A stretch of 64,000 nt of DNA from Nectonema munidae. Its lineage: Eukaryota; Nematomorpha; Nectonematoida; Nectonematidae. The position numbers and the translations under genes are program-made. The stretch spans positions 310,001-374,000 of the forward strand of contig JAUIRK010000087.1 in the NCBI GenBank assembly GCA_030549495.1. Reading direction: 5' to 3'. The notes beneath the pieces are model-generated. The model saw only the letters and a list, made by a program, of their open reading frames with translations, made no database searches and was not told the DNA's origin. Below, in pieces: positions 51,201 through 56,619 of this stretch (the stretch's first letter is position 1; each line of letters starts with the position of its first letter).

Positions 51201-54200
51201 GCCTGTTTCAGCATGCCACACATGTAATCTAGTTTGTGCGAAATATGTGACACGTGATCAGACCGTGTTAGGTTGTTGTTAACAAATAGGCCTAAAAAAT
51301 TTAATTTAAATACTTTTTGAAATCTAAGTTATCCAAATATATATAAATGATATAATGTATATGGTGCCTATAAGTCGAAATCAGAGGCCTAGTTATAGAC
51401 GGCTATAGCGGGTTAGGCAAGCTTGATTTTCTGTAACTAAAACTGTAAACGTTATTTATACAATACATAAGTGATATAAAGTAAGATTATATCGATGGAA
51501 CATGAAAAGAATGATTTTCTAAATTTTAGAAATTCATATTGCATATTAGATTCAATAATAATTTAACTTTTTTTATTTTTTTTCATTTTCATTCGTATTT
51601 TTTAATAAATAAATAATATTTGGGACTATTTGGTTGAATTTGGTTTTAGTGTTTATTTTTTGTGGATGGAAACGTTTAAATAGAATAATCATGTCAAAAA
51701 TAATAATAATAATGAAATTGAACTATAGCTAAACACTAACTGAGAGAAAAAAAATATTTTCCTACCTAACTGTTGATTTAGCAATTGGCTTACCTACAAA
51801 CAAATTAAGTATTAAACCAAGTGCGTATTTTTTAAATTTTATTTCCTTACATTATTAAAATCATCCAAATTGCTCTCTAATTTTTCAAACAAAATCCTTA
51901 GAAACTTTGCCAATAAACTCTTTTTTCCAGGCACGAATTTCTTTGAGTTAAAGCCTAACTTACAAAAATTTTGATTGAAATGATTATTTAAATCGTTATT
52001 AATTCTTCAAATGTTTCAAACATATTCACAAATTAAAAATAAATATATTTTCATTTACAATAAAAATCATAAATTTTTAAAAGTAATTGAAAAGTTGGAG
52101 ATACTTCATAACTCCAGCTTTCTTTTGAGATCAAGCTCTTTTCTCTTGAACATCTTCCTCCTTTGGTAGCTCTTTTTAATGATACTTTTATTCGATTGGA
52201 AATATGGGCATTACTATTTTTGTACAGAATTGAAGTTAAATAGAAGTCGCTTGATTGCTTTCTTGATTTAATTCTATTTGACTAAAATTTTAATGACATT
52301 TACAATTTTTTTCAAAAAAAAATATATGTACAATAAATGATTAATGTTATTTTTTTTATAGCACATATCTTTAGCCAATTACTTTGCTCAGCTCGTCAAA
52401 AAAGATGAAAGATTTGAAGTTCCTTTTCCCCACCAGATGGGATTGGTTTGTTTTCGACCCAAAGTAAAAATACACACAAAAAATTATAATTCATTGATAA
52501 GTTGTGCTTATTTTTGGCTTTATAGGGTGCAAATGAAATAACAATTAAACTTTTAAAAGAAATTGAAAGTAAAGATGAAGTCTTCATACTTGGCACAAAA
52601 ATTAAACACCTTCATATAATCAGGTAAACACATAATACTCATTTATACATTCTCCTTCTTGGTAATGATGGACTTCGTTTTAGAGGGTTAGGGGGATAAG
52701 TCACCCTTACTTTTTTCGGTAATGTTGCACTATCCGTGCATTGATGAAAAGCAATTTTAATTGGAAAGAAGTTGTCCAATGATATAATGCTTTCATATGT
52801 CAATCTTTTCTTGAATGCGATTATAGTTTGAGTTTCGCATTATACGTGCATTGTAGCAAATACAGTCTATGCCTGCCTCCATAATACGAGTATATCTACA
52901 TGATACACATCCTACCAAATAGAGCAACACAGTCTGTGTTTCTCTCTCTTCACTACTATACACATACACACACATACAAATTGAAGACCAGTATTATGGA
53001 CAATACAGGCATAGTGCAACATGGACGAGATATTTAAAAAGAGGAAGACAATATTAAATTTGTGCTGAAATTTTAATCAAGAGTTATTGAATTTTCAAGA
53101 CGCAATAACATTTGTGAAATACCCTCTCCTTCACTGTTGTTATAACTCAAGTGTGTATGATGAATCTAAAAAGATTTGTGTTGGTAAGTCATTTAGTATA
53201 AGAGAGCGTCCCTGTCTCATACATCTCATCATCTCTTCATCACAGCATTATGCATAGTTACATCCCACTATATGTGTATCATGTAGATATACTCGTATTA
53301 TGGAGGCAGGCATAGACTGTATTTGCTACAATGCACGTATAGTGCGATACTCAAACTATAAGCGCATTTTAAAGAAAAGATTGACATATGAAAGCATTAT
53401 ATCATTGGACAACTTCTTTCCAATTAAAATTGCTTTTCATCAATGCACGGATAGTGCAACATTACCCTTTTTTCTACTATACTATGTCCCTCCACATTTT
53501 ACGTTTTTCTTCTGTCATAAAGAAATTTTCAAACAAATTTTCAATTTATTGTCAAAGTTTAAATAATAAGAACGATACAGTCACCCATCTTTCTATTTTT
53601 ATATTTTTAATATACATGATTGAATGATTGCGTCAGTGCCCGCGATAAAGCTAAATTTCAAGGGGGCTGAAATGGGGCAAAGAAACACATTTGCAAAAAA
53701 TTTATTTCCTATATTACTTTATATCCTATATTACTTTGCTGAAAAGCATGAAGTACTTCTGTATAAAAACCTATAGAAATCTCATATTATACATACACAT
53801 AGACCAGCATTTATATAAGATTATTGTGTACAATTTTTGCTTATTTATTTTTCCTTTAAAAAGTGCATGGGGCAAAACCAAAAATTTTAGGGGGGCAAAG
53901 ATTAATACAGGGGGGGGGGGCACGTGCCCCAAAATTATATATGTAGCGCGGGCACTGGATTGCGTGCTATTTATAACAAACATTTTTTTAAATCCATCAA
54001 TTTTACTCTTTAATCTCAAATAATAATGCAGCTTTTTTGGAACAAAAAATGATTTTGAGGAAAAGAAGGAAAAAATTAATGCGTATAATCTGGAAAGTTT
54101 CTTTAGAAAATCATAAAAATGATTTTTCCATTTCACATTTTCAAGGATAAGGGCGCTATTGCTGATAATAATGATTGATATCTCTATTATCTTATTGATA

Positions 54201-55560
54201 AATATTAATTACAGCGGATTTCATATTAAAGTTCTTAATTTCCATCGACACTCTTTTTGTCATAATATTTTGAAATTCTAATGAACGAATGGAGATTTCT
54301 TTTTTATCTGTCTGTACCTTGCGAAATACTGATGTTAATATGGTTTAGTTCACAGTTTCTCACCCTTTTTGTACTGTCCACTATAACTGAAAAAATTTAA
54401 AAATCGCCCATTATCAAGTAAAAAATTACCGAAAATCTTTAACTTTTTTAAAACATTAATTTAAATTTTGCATTCTATTTGAGTTCAGTAAAATCTATTT
54501 CTTTTCCATTTTGGGTAAAAATCAGGGATTGGCATACTTTTTTACCCATCGACCCCTTCATAGAACATTTGTCTTCACATCGACCCCTACCCCACATAGA
54601 AATGTTTCATAAAAAGATTAATCAATGTTCAACAATTAAGAGAGAAAATACAAACCAAAAATATTTATATATCCTATACTATACAATGTCCTAAGCTATG
54701 TTTTAAAAGAAAAAGGAGATTTATTACTACTATAAAGTAAAAAAAAGCATAGCACAATTTGGTAAGTTTGGCTATCTTATCGACCCCTAAAAATCTATTA
54801 TCGACCCCCAGAGATCGATATCCACCACTTTGCATATTCTTGGTAAATATTATGATGATTTCTGCAACTCATTTTTTAGATTCAATTTTTCTCTAGAGTG
54901 AGAAGCCTCTTTTGTTTGTTTCAATCGTAGTTAAGTGTGATACTTATTAATTTTATATTATCCTATTTTTTTTGTAAATTTATTATACACATTAAGTTTT
55001 ACCACATACACTTCGCAGTTTAATGAATGAGGATCGTTTTAATGCTGTCATTCTTCTTTTTGTTTTAAAAATTTTGATAAAGCTTAAATTTTTATGCTTG
55101 AAATTTGAGTTCTAGTTTAGTAAAATCCGCCCTGCCCCCAATGCCAATTTCTAGATCCGCCACTGCTTATGCATTTGATTTATTTATAATTTTTTTAATT
55201 AGTCAAGTCTTTCCTTTTTTATAAGTAAATTTGAATATTATTAAAACTTAATTTCTTAATCAAAATTTAGTTTGTTTTGTTCAATAAAAGCTTATTTATT
55301 AGGTTTTAAATAAATTTTAGAGCTTACGAAAGATTCAGATCAACTACAACTGCTTTTTTACAAAAAAAACAATTTAAAAAGAAAGTTATGTTTTATTTCA
55401 AAGATTAAATTACAATGTTTTTATTTTAAGATTCAGTATAAACAGTGCGCAAACAAATAAAAAAGATGTAGAGAAATCGTGGAACGTAATCCGCAAAGCC
55501 TTCGAAAGAATGAATGAGAGCTTTCAGGCGAATCACATCAACTCAATTGACGAAGTTTGA
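24029..55560 (+). CDS. Aromatic-L-amino-acid decarboxylase (AADC/DDC family), complete 13-exon gene
   Basis: Group II PLP-dependent decarboxylase. Relatives remove the carboxyl of L-DOPA, 5-HTP, tyrosine or histidine in the cytosol to give dopamine, serotonin, tyramine or histamine. Thirteen exons with GT-AG borders and matching phases join to 482 residues; human AADC has 480. The N-terminal dimer arm is residues 1-69, followed by the PLP fold and the C-terminal domain. Catalytic positions are present: His186 (HSSIEKA), Asp265 (HVDAAYAG), Lys297 (NPHKW) and loop Tyr326, matching human His192, Asp271, Lys303 and Tyr332. Gly at 347 (LGRRFRSLK), where histidine decarboxylases carry Ser, favours AADC over HDC. 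His186 and Tyr326 argue against an aldehyde synthase. Exact substrate is unknown; divergent spots ([18 protein letters not shown]) suggest a side branch of the family. The start ATG at 24029 has a GCAAAAATGG context. Introns are packed with transposons; the longest is 13.4 kb. Confidence 0.92.
24680..26347 (-). mobile_element. Tigger/pogo-type DNA transposon remnant in intron 1
   Basis: The right edge, read on the minus strand, is ACAGTGAAACGTCTCTAAAC followed by CGGACATCTCTTTAATACG, close to the usual Tigger terminal sequence. Further along the minus strand is a transposase N-terminal part. The left end was not found, so the element is probably truncated. Confidence 0.75.
24690..25275 (-). 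pseudogene. Tigger/pogo transposase N-terminal half (CENP-B-like)
   Basis: From the minus-strand start near 25275, a psq-type helix-turn-helix ([14 protein letters not shown]) is interrupted by stops. The CENP-B HTH domain follows, with [26 protein letters not shown] and [14 protein letters not shown] (25092-24814). Next comes the first catalytic block, [18 protein letters not shown] (about 24780-24728). The catalytic domain ends soon after, and the frame is broken at least twice. Confidence 0.8.
26350..28110. other. Intron 1 sequence, nothing recognised
   Basis: AT-rich intronic DNA. No exon of the decarboxylase is needed here and no transposon family was recognised. Confidence 0.45.
28119..28523 (-). 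mobile_element. Internally deleted hAT element, 405 bp
   Basis: Ends CAGGGCCGTATCAAGG and CTTATACGGCCCCG form an inverted repeat. They are flanked by GTAGAACA (28111-28118) and GTAGAACC (28524-28531), an 8-bp duplication with one change. The minus strand keeps the tail of a hAT transposase ([20 protein letters not shown], then KTRK), the usual C-terminal end after the dimerisation domain. This shows it derives from a full hAT. Confidence 0.85.
28530..29300. other. Intron 1 end, AT-rich
   Basis: Low-complexity A and T runs. Nothing recognised before the exon 2 acceptor. Confidence 0.4.
29303..29416 (+). CDS. Decarboxylase exon 2 (residues 70-107)
   Basis: Acceptor TTATTATAG. Encodes [18 protein letters not shown] through GCMGFSW, the substrate-pocket segment of the family. 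Donor TGG|GTAATA, phase 0. Confidence 0.93.
29506..29622 (+). CDS. Decarboxylase exon 3 (residues 108-146)
   Basis: Acceptor CCTAAAG. Encodes [14 protein letters not shown] through GGVIQ. The 89-bp intron 2 separates it from exon 2. Donor CAG|GTATAT, phase 0. Confidence 0.93.
29623..32140. other. Intron 3, 5' part, nothing recognised
   Basis: AT-rich intronic DNA with no recognisable exon or repeat family. Confidence 0.4.
32150..32520 (-). pseudogene. hAT transposase C-terminal (dimerisation domain) fragment
   Basis: On the minus strand about 32500-32340 reads FWKEVGET, then [18 protein letters not shown] and HVWINAAL. This matches the hAT dimerisation signature, where a proline-rich turn precedes N-A-x-x-E-R-x-F-S-x-x-N and a Trp. 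Stops break the frame on both sides. It is another subtype from the ZBED-like copies at 33547 and 48010. Confidence 0.6.
32530..33546. other. Intron 3 sequence, possibly more hAT debris
   Basis: This lies upstream of the hAT dimerisation fragment on the minus strand, so it may contain the rest of that element. I could not recognise further motifs. Confidence 0.3.
33547..35110 (-). mobile_element. ZBED-type hAT transposon remnant
   Basis: The left edge CAGGGTTTCCCAATCTTTTT is a typical hAT terminus. The minus strand carries most of a ZBED5/SCAND3-like transposase. No matching right terminus was found; a MULE begins at 35217. Confidence 0.75.
33820..35110 (-). pseudogene. ZBED-like hAT transposase (broken)
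   Basis: In order from 35110: [40 protein letters not shown] with the first catalytic Asp, [19 protein letters not shown] with the second, [18 protein letters not shown], then a block with DEVL and [15 protein letters not shown] (34340-34230) and a weak end (LAKLVEEK). These are the blocks of ZBED5/SCAND3-type hAT proteins. At least three frame changes or stops separate the blocks. Confidence 0.8.
35217..37051 (+). mobile_element. MULE (Mutator-like) transposon remnant
   Basis: Both borders start with CGGTTC and contain repeated GCCGTAA or GCGATGAAATT words in opposite orientation, as expected of long MULE inverted repeats. The left border holds two direct copies of a 32-bp unit with CTCAAGAATTTCGCCTAATA (about 35265-35328). 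A MULE-type transposase lies between. No 8-10-bp target duplication could be identified. Confidence 0.65.
35358..36310 (+). pseudogene. MULE transposase (broken)
   Basis: Blocks seen: [19 protein letters not shown] near the N-terminus; [20 protein letters not shown] (35757-35816), with the first catalytic Asp of the MULE DDE domain; [19 protein letters not shown], with the second Asp; and [18 protein letters not shown] (36013-36066), with the conserved C-x2-H. A further stretch runs to FEDTWIGRP near 36240. Stops and a frame change lie between the blocks, so it is inactive. Confidence 0.8.
37052..37082 (+). mobile_element. Terminal fragment of the foldback family
   Basis: TTTATCAATGCACGGATAGT followed by GCAACATTACC is nearly identical to the right end of the 749-bp foldback element at 52718-53466. 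It abuts the right border of the MULE. Confidence 0.7.
37440..38290 (+). mobile_element. Decayed piggyBac transposase fragment
   Basis: Scattered blocks in different frames match the piggyBac core: an IIDEQL block with RGGWPL (37728-37765), an IMKPQM block with [15 protein letters not shown] (37824-37890), and [20 protein letters not shown] (38102-38158), the third aspartate region. No terminal repeats were found. It is far more decayed than copies A and B and contains a SINE tail fragment. Confidence 0.6.
37883..37922 (-). mobile_element. SINE tail fragment
   Basis: GGTAATGGTACCGTAGGGTG followed by TTTTCATCGA is the minus-strand form of the SINE 3' body and TTTACC-type tail. The rest of the SINE is missing. 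Confidence 0.55.
39562..40810 (+). repeat. Five tandem copies of a 253-bp unit inside piggyBac copy B
   Basis: Units start at about 39562, 39815, 40051, 40304 and 40557, each beginning TTTGCGTCATAGTATC. The second unit is 236 bp because 17 bp are lost between two direct GATTTGTT copies. The others are almost identical, differing at a couple of bases in the last. Every unit has a TATA-like GTATAAAAGATATGAAG. The array ends about 120 bp before the transposase start. Confidence 0.97.
40929..42634 (+). pseudogene. piggyBac transposase, copy B (one frame break, one intron)
   Basis: Start taken at the MMSSSSSL codons (40929) before a Ser/Asp/Glu-rich N-terminus. Exon 1 ends at 41266. A 51-bp GT-AG intron (41267-41317) follows, and the frame then continues through [18 protein letters not shown]. 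The DDE core is present: [19 protein letters not shown] with the first Asp, [13 protein letters not shown] with the second, and [17 protein letters not shown] with the third. The C-terminus (about 42520-42634) has paired C-x2-C and C-x4-H motifs, the zinc-binding tail that recognises the transposon ends. One single-base frame break lies near 41910. About 550 residues in all, close to the usual piggyBac size. Confidence 0.88.
41267..41317 (+). other. 51-bp intron in the piggyBac transposase
   Basis: GTAAGATTTTTAATT to TTTCCCAAATTTTAG. Removing it keeps the frame between the two transposase blocks, and copy A has an acceptor at the matching place (18961). Confidence 0.75.
43040..43153 (+). CDS. 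Decarboxylase exon 4 (residues 147-184)
   Basis: Acceptor TTTTCAG. Encodes [18 protein letters not shown] through LTVYSSID, the GSAS PLP-phosphate segment. It follows a 13.4-kb intron full of transposons. Donor GAT|GTAAGT, phase 0. Confidence 0.9.
43200..43510 (+). pseudogene. LINE reverse-transcriptase tail split by a SINE
   Basis: Before the SINE, 43203-43322 reads [20 protein letters not shown] then [12 protein letters not shown]. After it, 43474-43526 reads [17 protein letters not shown] and a stop. This is the usual C-terminal end of RTE/CR1-type elements (GRPKKTW, then A-x-DR-x-x-WR). The SINE at 43324-43472 interrupts it. Confidence 0.75.
43324..43472 (+). mobile_element. tRNA-derived SINE copy 3
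   Basis: Head GGCGTGATTAAGGTTGGTTA, B box GGTTCAATCCC, core GCGGCGCAATTGTG and a TTTACTTTTAT tail. It is inserted in a LINE tail inside intron 4. Confidence 0.82.
44090..44233 (+). CDS. Decarboxylase exon 5 (residues 185-232)
   Basis: Acceptor TTTTTAAG. Encodes [13 protein letters not shown], with the histidine that stacks on the PLP ring, through FGCVPLL. Donor CTG|GTAATG, phase 0. Confidence 0.92.
44554..44620 (+). CDS. Decarboxylase exon 6 (residues 233-255)
   Basis: Acceptor TTTTTTTAG. Encodes [17 protein letters not shown], a strongly conserved family block. Donor TTT T|GTAAGC, phase 1. Confidence 0.93.
44744..44838 (+). CDS. Decarboxylase exon 7 (residues 255-286)
   Basis: Acceptor TTTTTGAG. 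Encodes [18 protein letters not shown], with the aspartate that binds the PLP nitrogen, through KGIE. Donor GAG|GTAAGA, phase 0. Confidence 0.94.
45417..45638 (-). CDS. Possible small antisense gene in decarboxylase intron 7 (two exons)
   Basis: Unrecognised. On the minus strand an ATG at 45638 opens 22 codons ([22 protein letters not shown]) to a GTGTGG donor at 45572. An 84-bp intron ends in TTTTTCAAG, and exon 2 (45488-45417) gives 24 codons ([24 protein letters not shown]) to a strong GTGAGTGAG donor. Both exons are exact multiples of three, and their composition looks more protein-like than nearby AT-rich frames. No further exon could be placed. If exon 2 is read through, it stays open to a stop near 45303. 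It may be a real nested gene, a captured gene fragment, or chance. Confidence 0.3.
46491..46558 (+). CDS. Decarboxylase exon 8 (residues 287-309)
   Basis: Acceptor TTTTTTAG. Encodes [18 protein letters not shown], with the lysine that forms the PLP Schiff base. The donor is taken at TG|GTTTGT in phase 2, which restores Trp with exon 9; the weak GTTTGT donor is the least typical in the gene. Confidence 0.9.
46986..47079 (+). CDS. Decarboxylase exon 9 (residues 309-340)
   Basis: Acceptor CACACAG. Encodes the flexible catalytic loop ([19 protein letters not shown]) with the tyrosine aligned to human Tyr332, through NYR. Donor CGC|GTAAGA, phase 0. Confidence 0.88.
47082..48000. other. Intron 9, 5' part, nothing certain
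   Basis: AT-rich intronic DNA. A short open piece at 47806-47865 after a TTTAG has no family match and is not needed for the decarboxylase. Confidence 0.4.
48010..48518 (-). mobile_element. ZBED-type hAT remnant, second copy
   Basis: On the minus strand from 48440: [60 protein letters not shown], then [20 protein letters not shown]. These are the central blocks of a ZBED5/SCAND3-like transposase. The right edge (CCCCCAGTTTGGGAATCATG) looks like a hAT terminus and lies right next to the coding part, so the N-terminal half is deleted. Later frame changes break the C-terminal part. Confidence 0.78.
48545..48696 (-). mobile_element. tRNA-derived SINE copy 4
   Basis: Minus-strand copy with a GGTAAAGGTAAAAGTA tail, core CACAATTGCGCCGC, B box complement GGGATCGAACCC and head complement CCAACCTCACTCGCG. 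Confidence 0.85.
48700..50010. other. Intron 9, 3' part, AT-rich
   Basis: No exon or repeat family recognised between the SINE and exon 10. Confidence 0.4.
50014..50112 (+). CDS. Decarboxylase exon 10 (residues 341-373)
   Basis: Acceptor CTTTCTAG. Encodes [17 protein letters not shown] through KHIRN. Gly347 is the residue type found in AADC rather than HDC. Donor AAT|GTAACA, phase 0. Confidence 0.94.
50500..51290 (-). pseudogene. LINE reverse-transcriptase C-terminal fragment (Jockey/CR1-type)
   Basis: On the minus strand 51253-50918 reads [20 protein letters not shown], then [20 protein letters not shown] and [12 protein letters not shown]. This is the usual thumb and C-terminal region after the RT fingers and palm, with Q-K-R-x-L-R and S-H-T-x-x-x-F. 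A diverged tail continues to about 50600. Only this 5'-truncated end is present in intron 10, as is common for LINE insertions. Confidence 0.75.
51295..52360. other. Intron 10 sequence, AT-rich
   Basis: Nothing recognised between the LINE fragment and exon 11. Confidence 0.4.
52362..52463 (+). CDS. Decarboxylase exon 11 (residues 374-407)
   Basis: Acceptor TTTTTATAG. Encodes [18 protein letters not shown] through GLVCFRPK, start of the C-terminal domain. Donor AAA|GTAAAA, phase 0. Confidence 0.93.
52526..52623 (+). CDS. Decarboxylase exon 12 (residues 408-440)
   Basis: Acceptor GGCTTTATAG after a 62-bp intron. Encodes [17 protein letters not shown] through HLHII. Donor ATCAG|GTAAAC, phase 2. 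Confidence 0.9.
52718..53466. mobile_element. 749-bp foldback element with about 195-bp inverted arms and 8-bp duplication
   Basis: The left arm (52718-52909) and right arm (53272-53466) are nearly perfect reverse complements, from GGTAATGTTGCACTATCCGT inward to ATCTACATGATACACA. Exact CTTTTTTC duplications flank it (52710-52717, 53467-53474). The 360-bp interior has no coding capacity. The 8-bp duplication suits hAT, P or MULE-type mobilisation. A single end of the same family is at 37052. Confidence 0.92.
53634..53957. mobile_element. hAT-type MITE, 324 bp
   Basis: Terminal repeats CAGTGCCCGCG and CGCGGGCACTG are perfect and flanked by exact GATTGCGT duplications (53626-53633, 53958-53965). 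The interior has G-rich tracts including a run of ten G. No coding capacity. Confidence 0.93.
54494..54840. mobile_element. Possible ZBED-type hAT MITE
   Basis: The left side has CAGGGATTGGCATAC followed by ATCGACCCC words; the right side has ATCGACCCCCAGAGATCG and CCACCACTTTG. Repeated GACCCC near CAGTGG-like ends is common in ZBED-type hAT elements. No clear duplication was found. Confidence 0.35.
54850..55430. other. Intron 12 end, AT-rich
   Basis: Nothing recognised before the terminal exon acceptor. Confidence 0.4.
55431..55560 (+). CDS. Decarboxylase exon 13, terminal (residues 440-482)
   Basis: Acceptor TTATTTTAAG. Encodes [18 protein letters not shown], then VIRKAFERM, to the TGA at 55558-55560, matching the last helix of the family. 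A possible ATTAAA poly(A) signal follows at 55634. Confidence 0.88.
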
Positions 55561-55633
55561 AAAGACATTTTGCATCATTTTTTGTGTTTTTTGTAGCTCT
55601 TCTTAACTCCTTTAAGAATATTATTTATGTTGA

Positions 55634-55639
55634 ATTAAA
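55634..55639 (+). terminator. Possible poly(A) signal of the decarboxylase gene
   Basis: ATTAAA, the common variant of AATAAA, lies 74 bp after the stop codon and just before a SINE. In AT-rich DNA this can occur by chance. Confidence 0.35.
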
Positions 55640-55667
55640 AACGTCTTAATGTACATTTTGAACATAT

Positions 55668-55775
55668 AAAAAGGTAAACGTAAATGTAGCCTAGGGTGTG
55701 TTCATCGAGAAGGCACAATTGCGCCGCTTATATCGAACTATGAGAAAGAATGCTTGATGCAGGATCTATAAAGTA
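55668..55775 (-). mobile_element. tRNA-derived SINE copy 5, truncated
   Basis: Minus-strand copy with tail AAAGGTAAACGTAAATGTAG and core CACAATTGCGCCGC. It is lost before the tRNA head, ending near a short duplicated TATCTTGATGCAGGATCTAT-like stretch. It lies about 110 bp after the decarboxylase stop. Confidence 0.75.
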
Positions 55776-56233
55776 TCTATGATATCTTGATGCAGGATCT
55801 ATATCCTATGTTCTCTTTATCTTCAAATTGGTTATTTGTAGAAAAGACCATTCATATGTTAAAGCTAACAAAATAAGTATTGGATTATTTTTCTCGTTAA
55901 CTTGTTAAAAGAATGATGTATATTTTTAGAGTAAAAAAGGATAAACTTAAATGAAATATAGCCAAAAAATAAGGAAGCTAAAATTAAAAAGTTATATTAT
56001 AGGGCCTTTTTCATTTCAAATGCATCCTTCTCTTAGGAAAGGAATGCTCAATCTTTACTTTTGATAGGCTTTAAGAAAACTTCAGTAGACAGGAACTATT
56101 GTCTTCTTTTGTTATAAAGTTTAAAATGTAACGAGCCTCATTGGATGGTTTATCTTCGCAGAGTTAGGCGTAAGATCGAAATGAAATGTAGCCATCGACA
56201 GTGTAAATATTTCGGATCGATATATATGGTTAA

Positions 56234-56362
56234 CCCATTTAAGACCAAGCAAAACAGACGATAACTAAAAAACGCTGACGATTTATATTCAAAGTCATTG
56301 AAAAAAGCAGACGAAGATGAAATTACTTATGTTCCAAAATAGGAACATTGGCCGTAAATGGG
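56234..56362 (-). mobile_element. TTAA-type MITE, 129 bp
   Basis: Exact TTAA flanks (56230-56233, 56363-56366) and ends CCCATTTAAGACC and GGCCGTAAATGGG. It is the reverse-orientation sister of the copy at 21464, sharing ATGTTCCAAAATAGGAACAT. Confidence 0.85.
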
Positions 56363-56504
56363 TTAAGTTAGAAAATATTATCTGGATAAATTTTCTTCCT
56401 CATCAGGATCCTAAAAAATAAATATACCGCAAAGTTTATATCTCTTATAAATGTCAAACTAGTCAAGCCAAAATTCAGAAGTGTACAAACTTTTCACTTT
56501 TTAA

Positions 56505-56612
56505 ACCCTTTCAGGCACAATGGGACACCAGTGTCCAAAAATCGTCTGCTTAATTTATATAAAAACTCATTGAGAAAGAAAGCAGACGATAGAAAAGCCA
56601 TGCCTCAAAGGC
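56505..56612 (+). mobile_element. TTAA-type MITE, 108 bp
   Basis: TTAA on both sides, start ACCCTTTCAGGC and end GCCTCAAAGGC, with TGGGACACCAGTGTCC and AGCAGACGAT in the body. Same subfamily as 3006-3127. Confidence 0.75.
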
Positions 56613-56619
56613 TTAAGAA

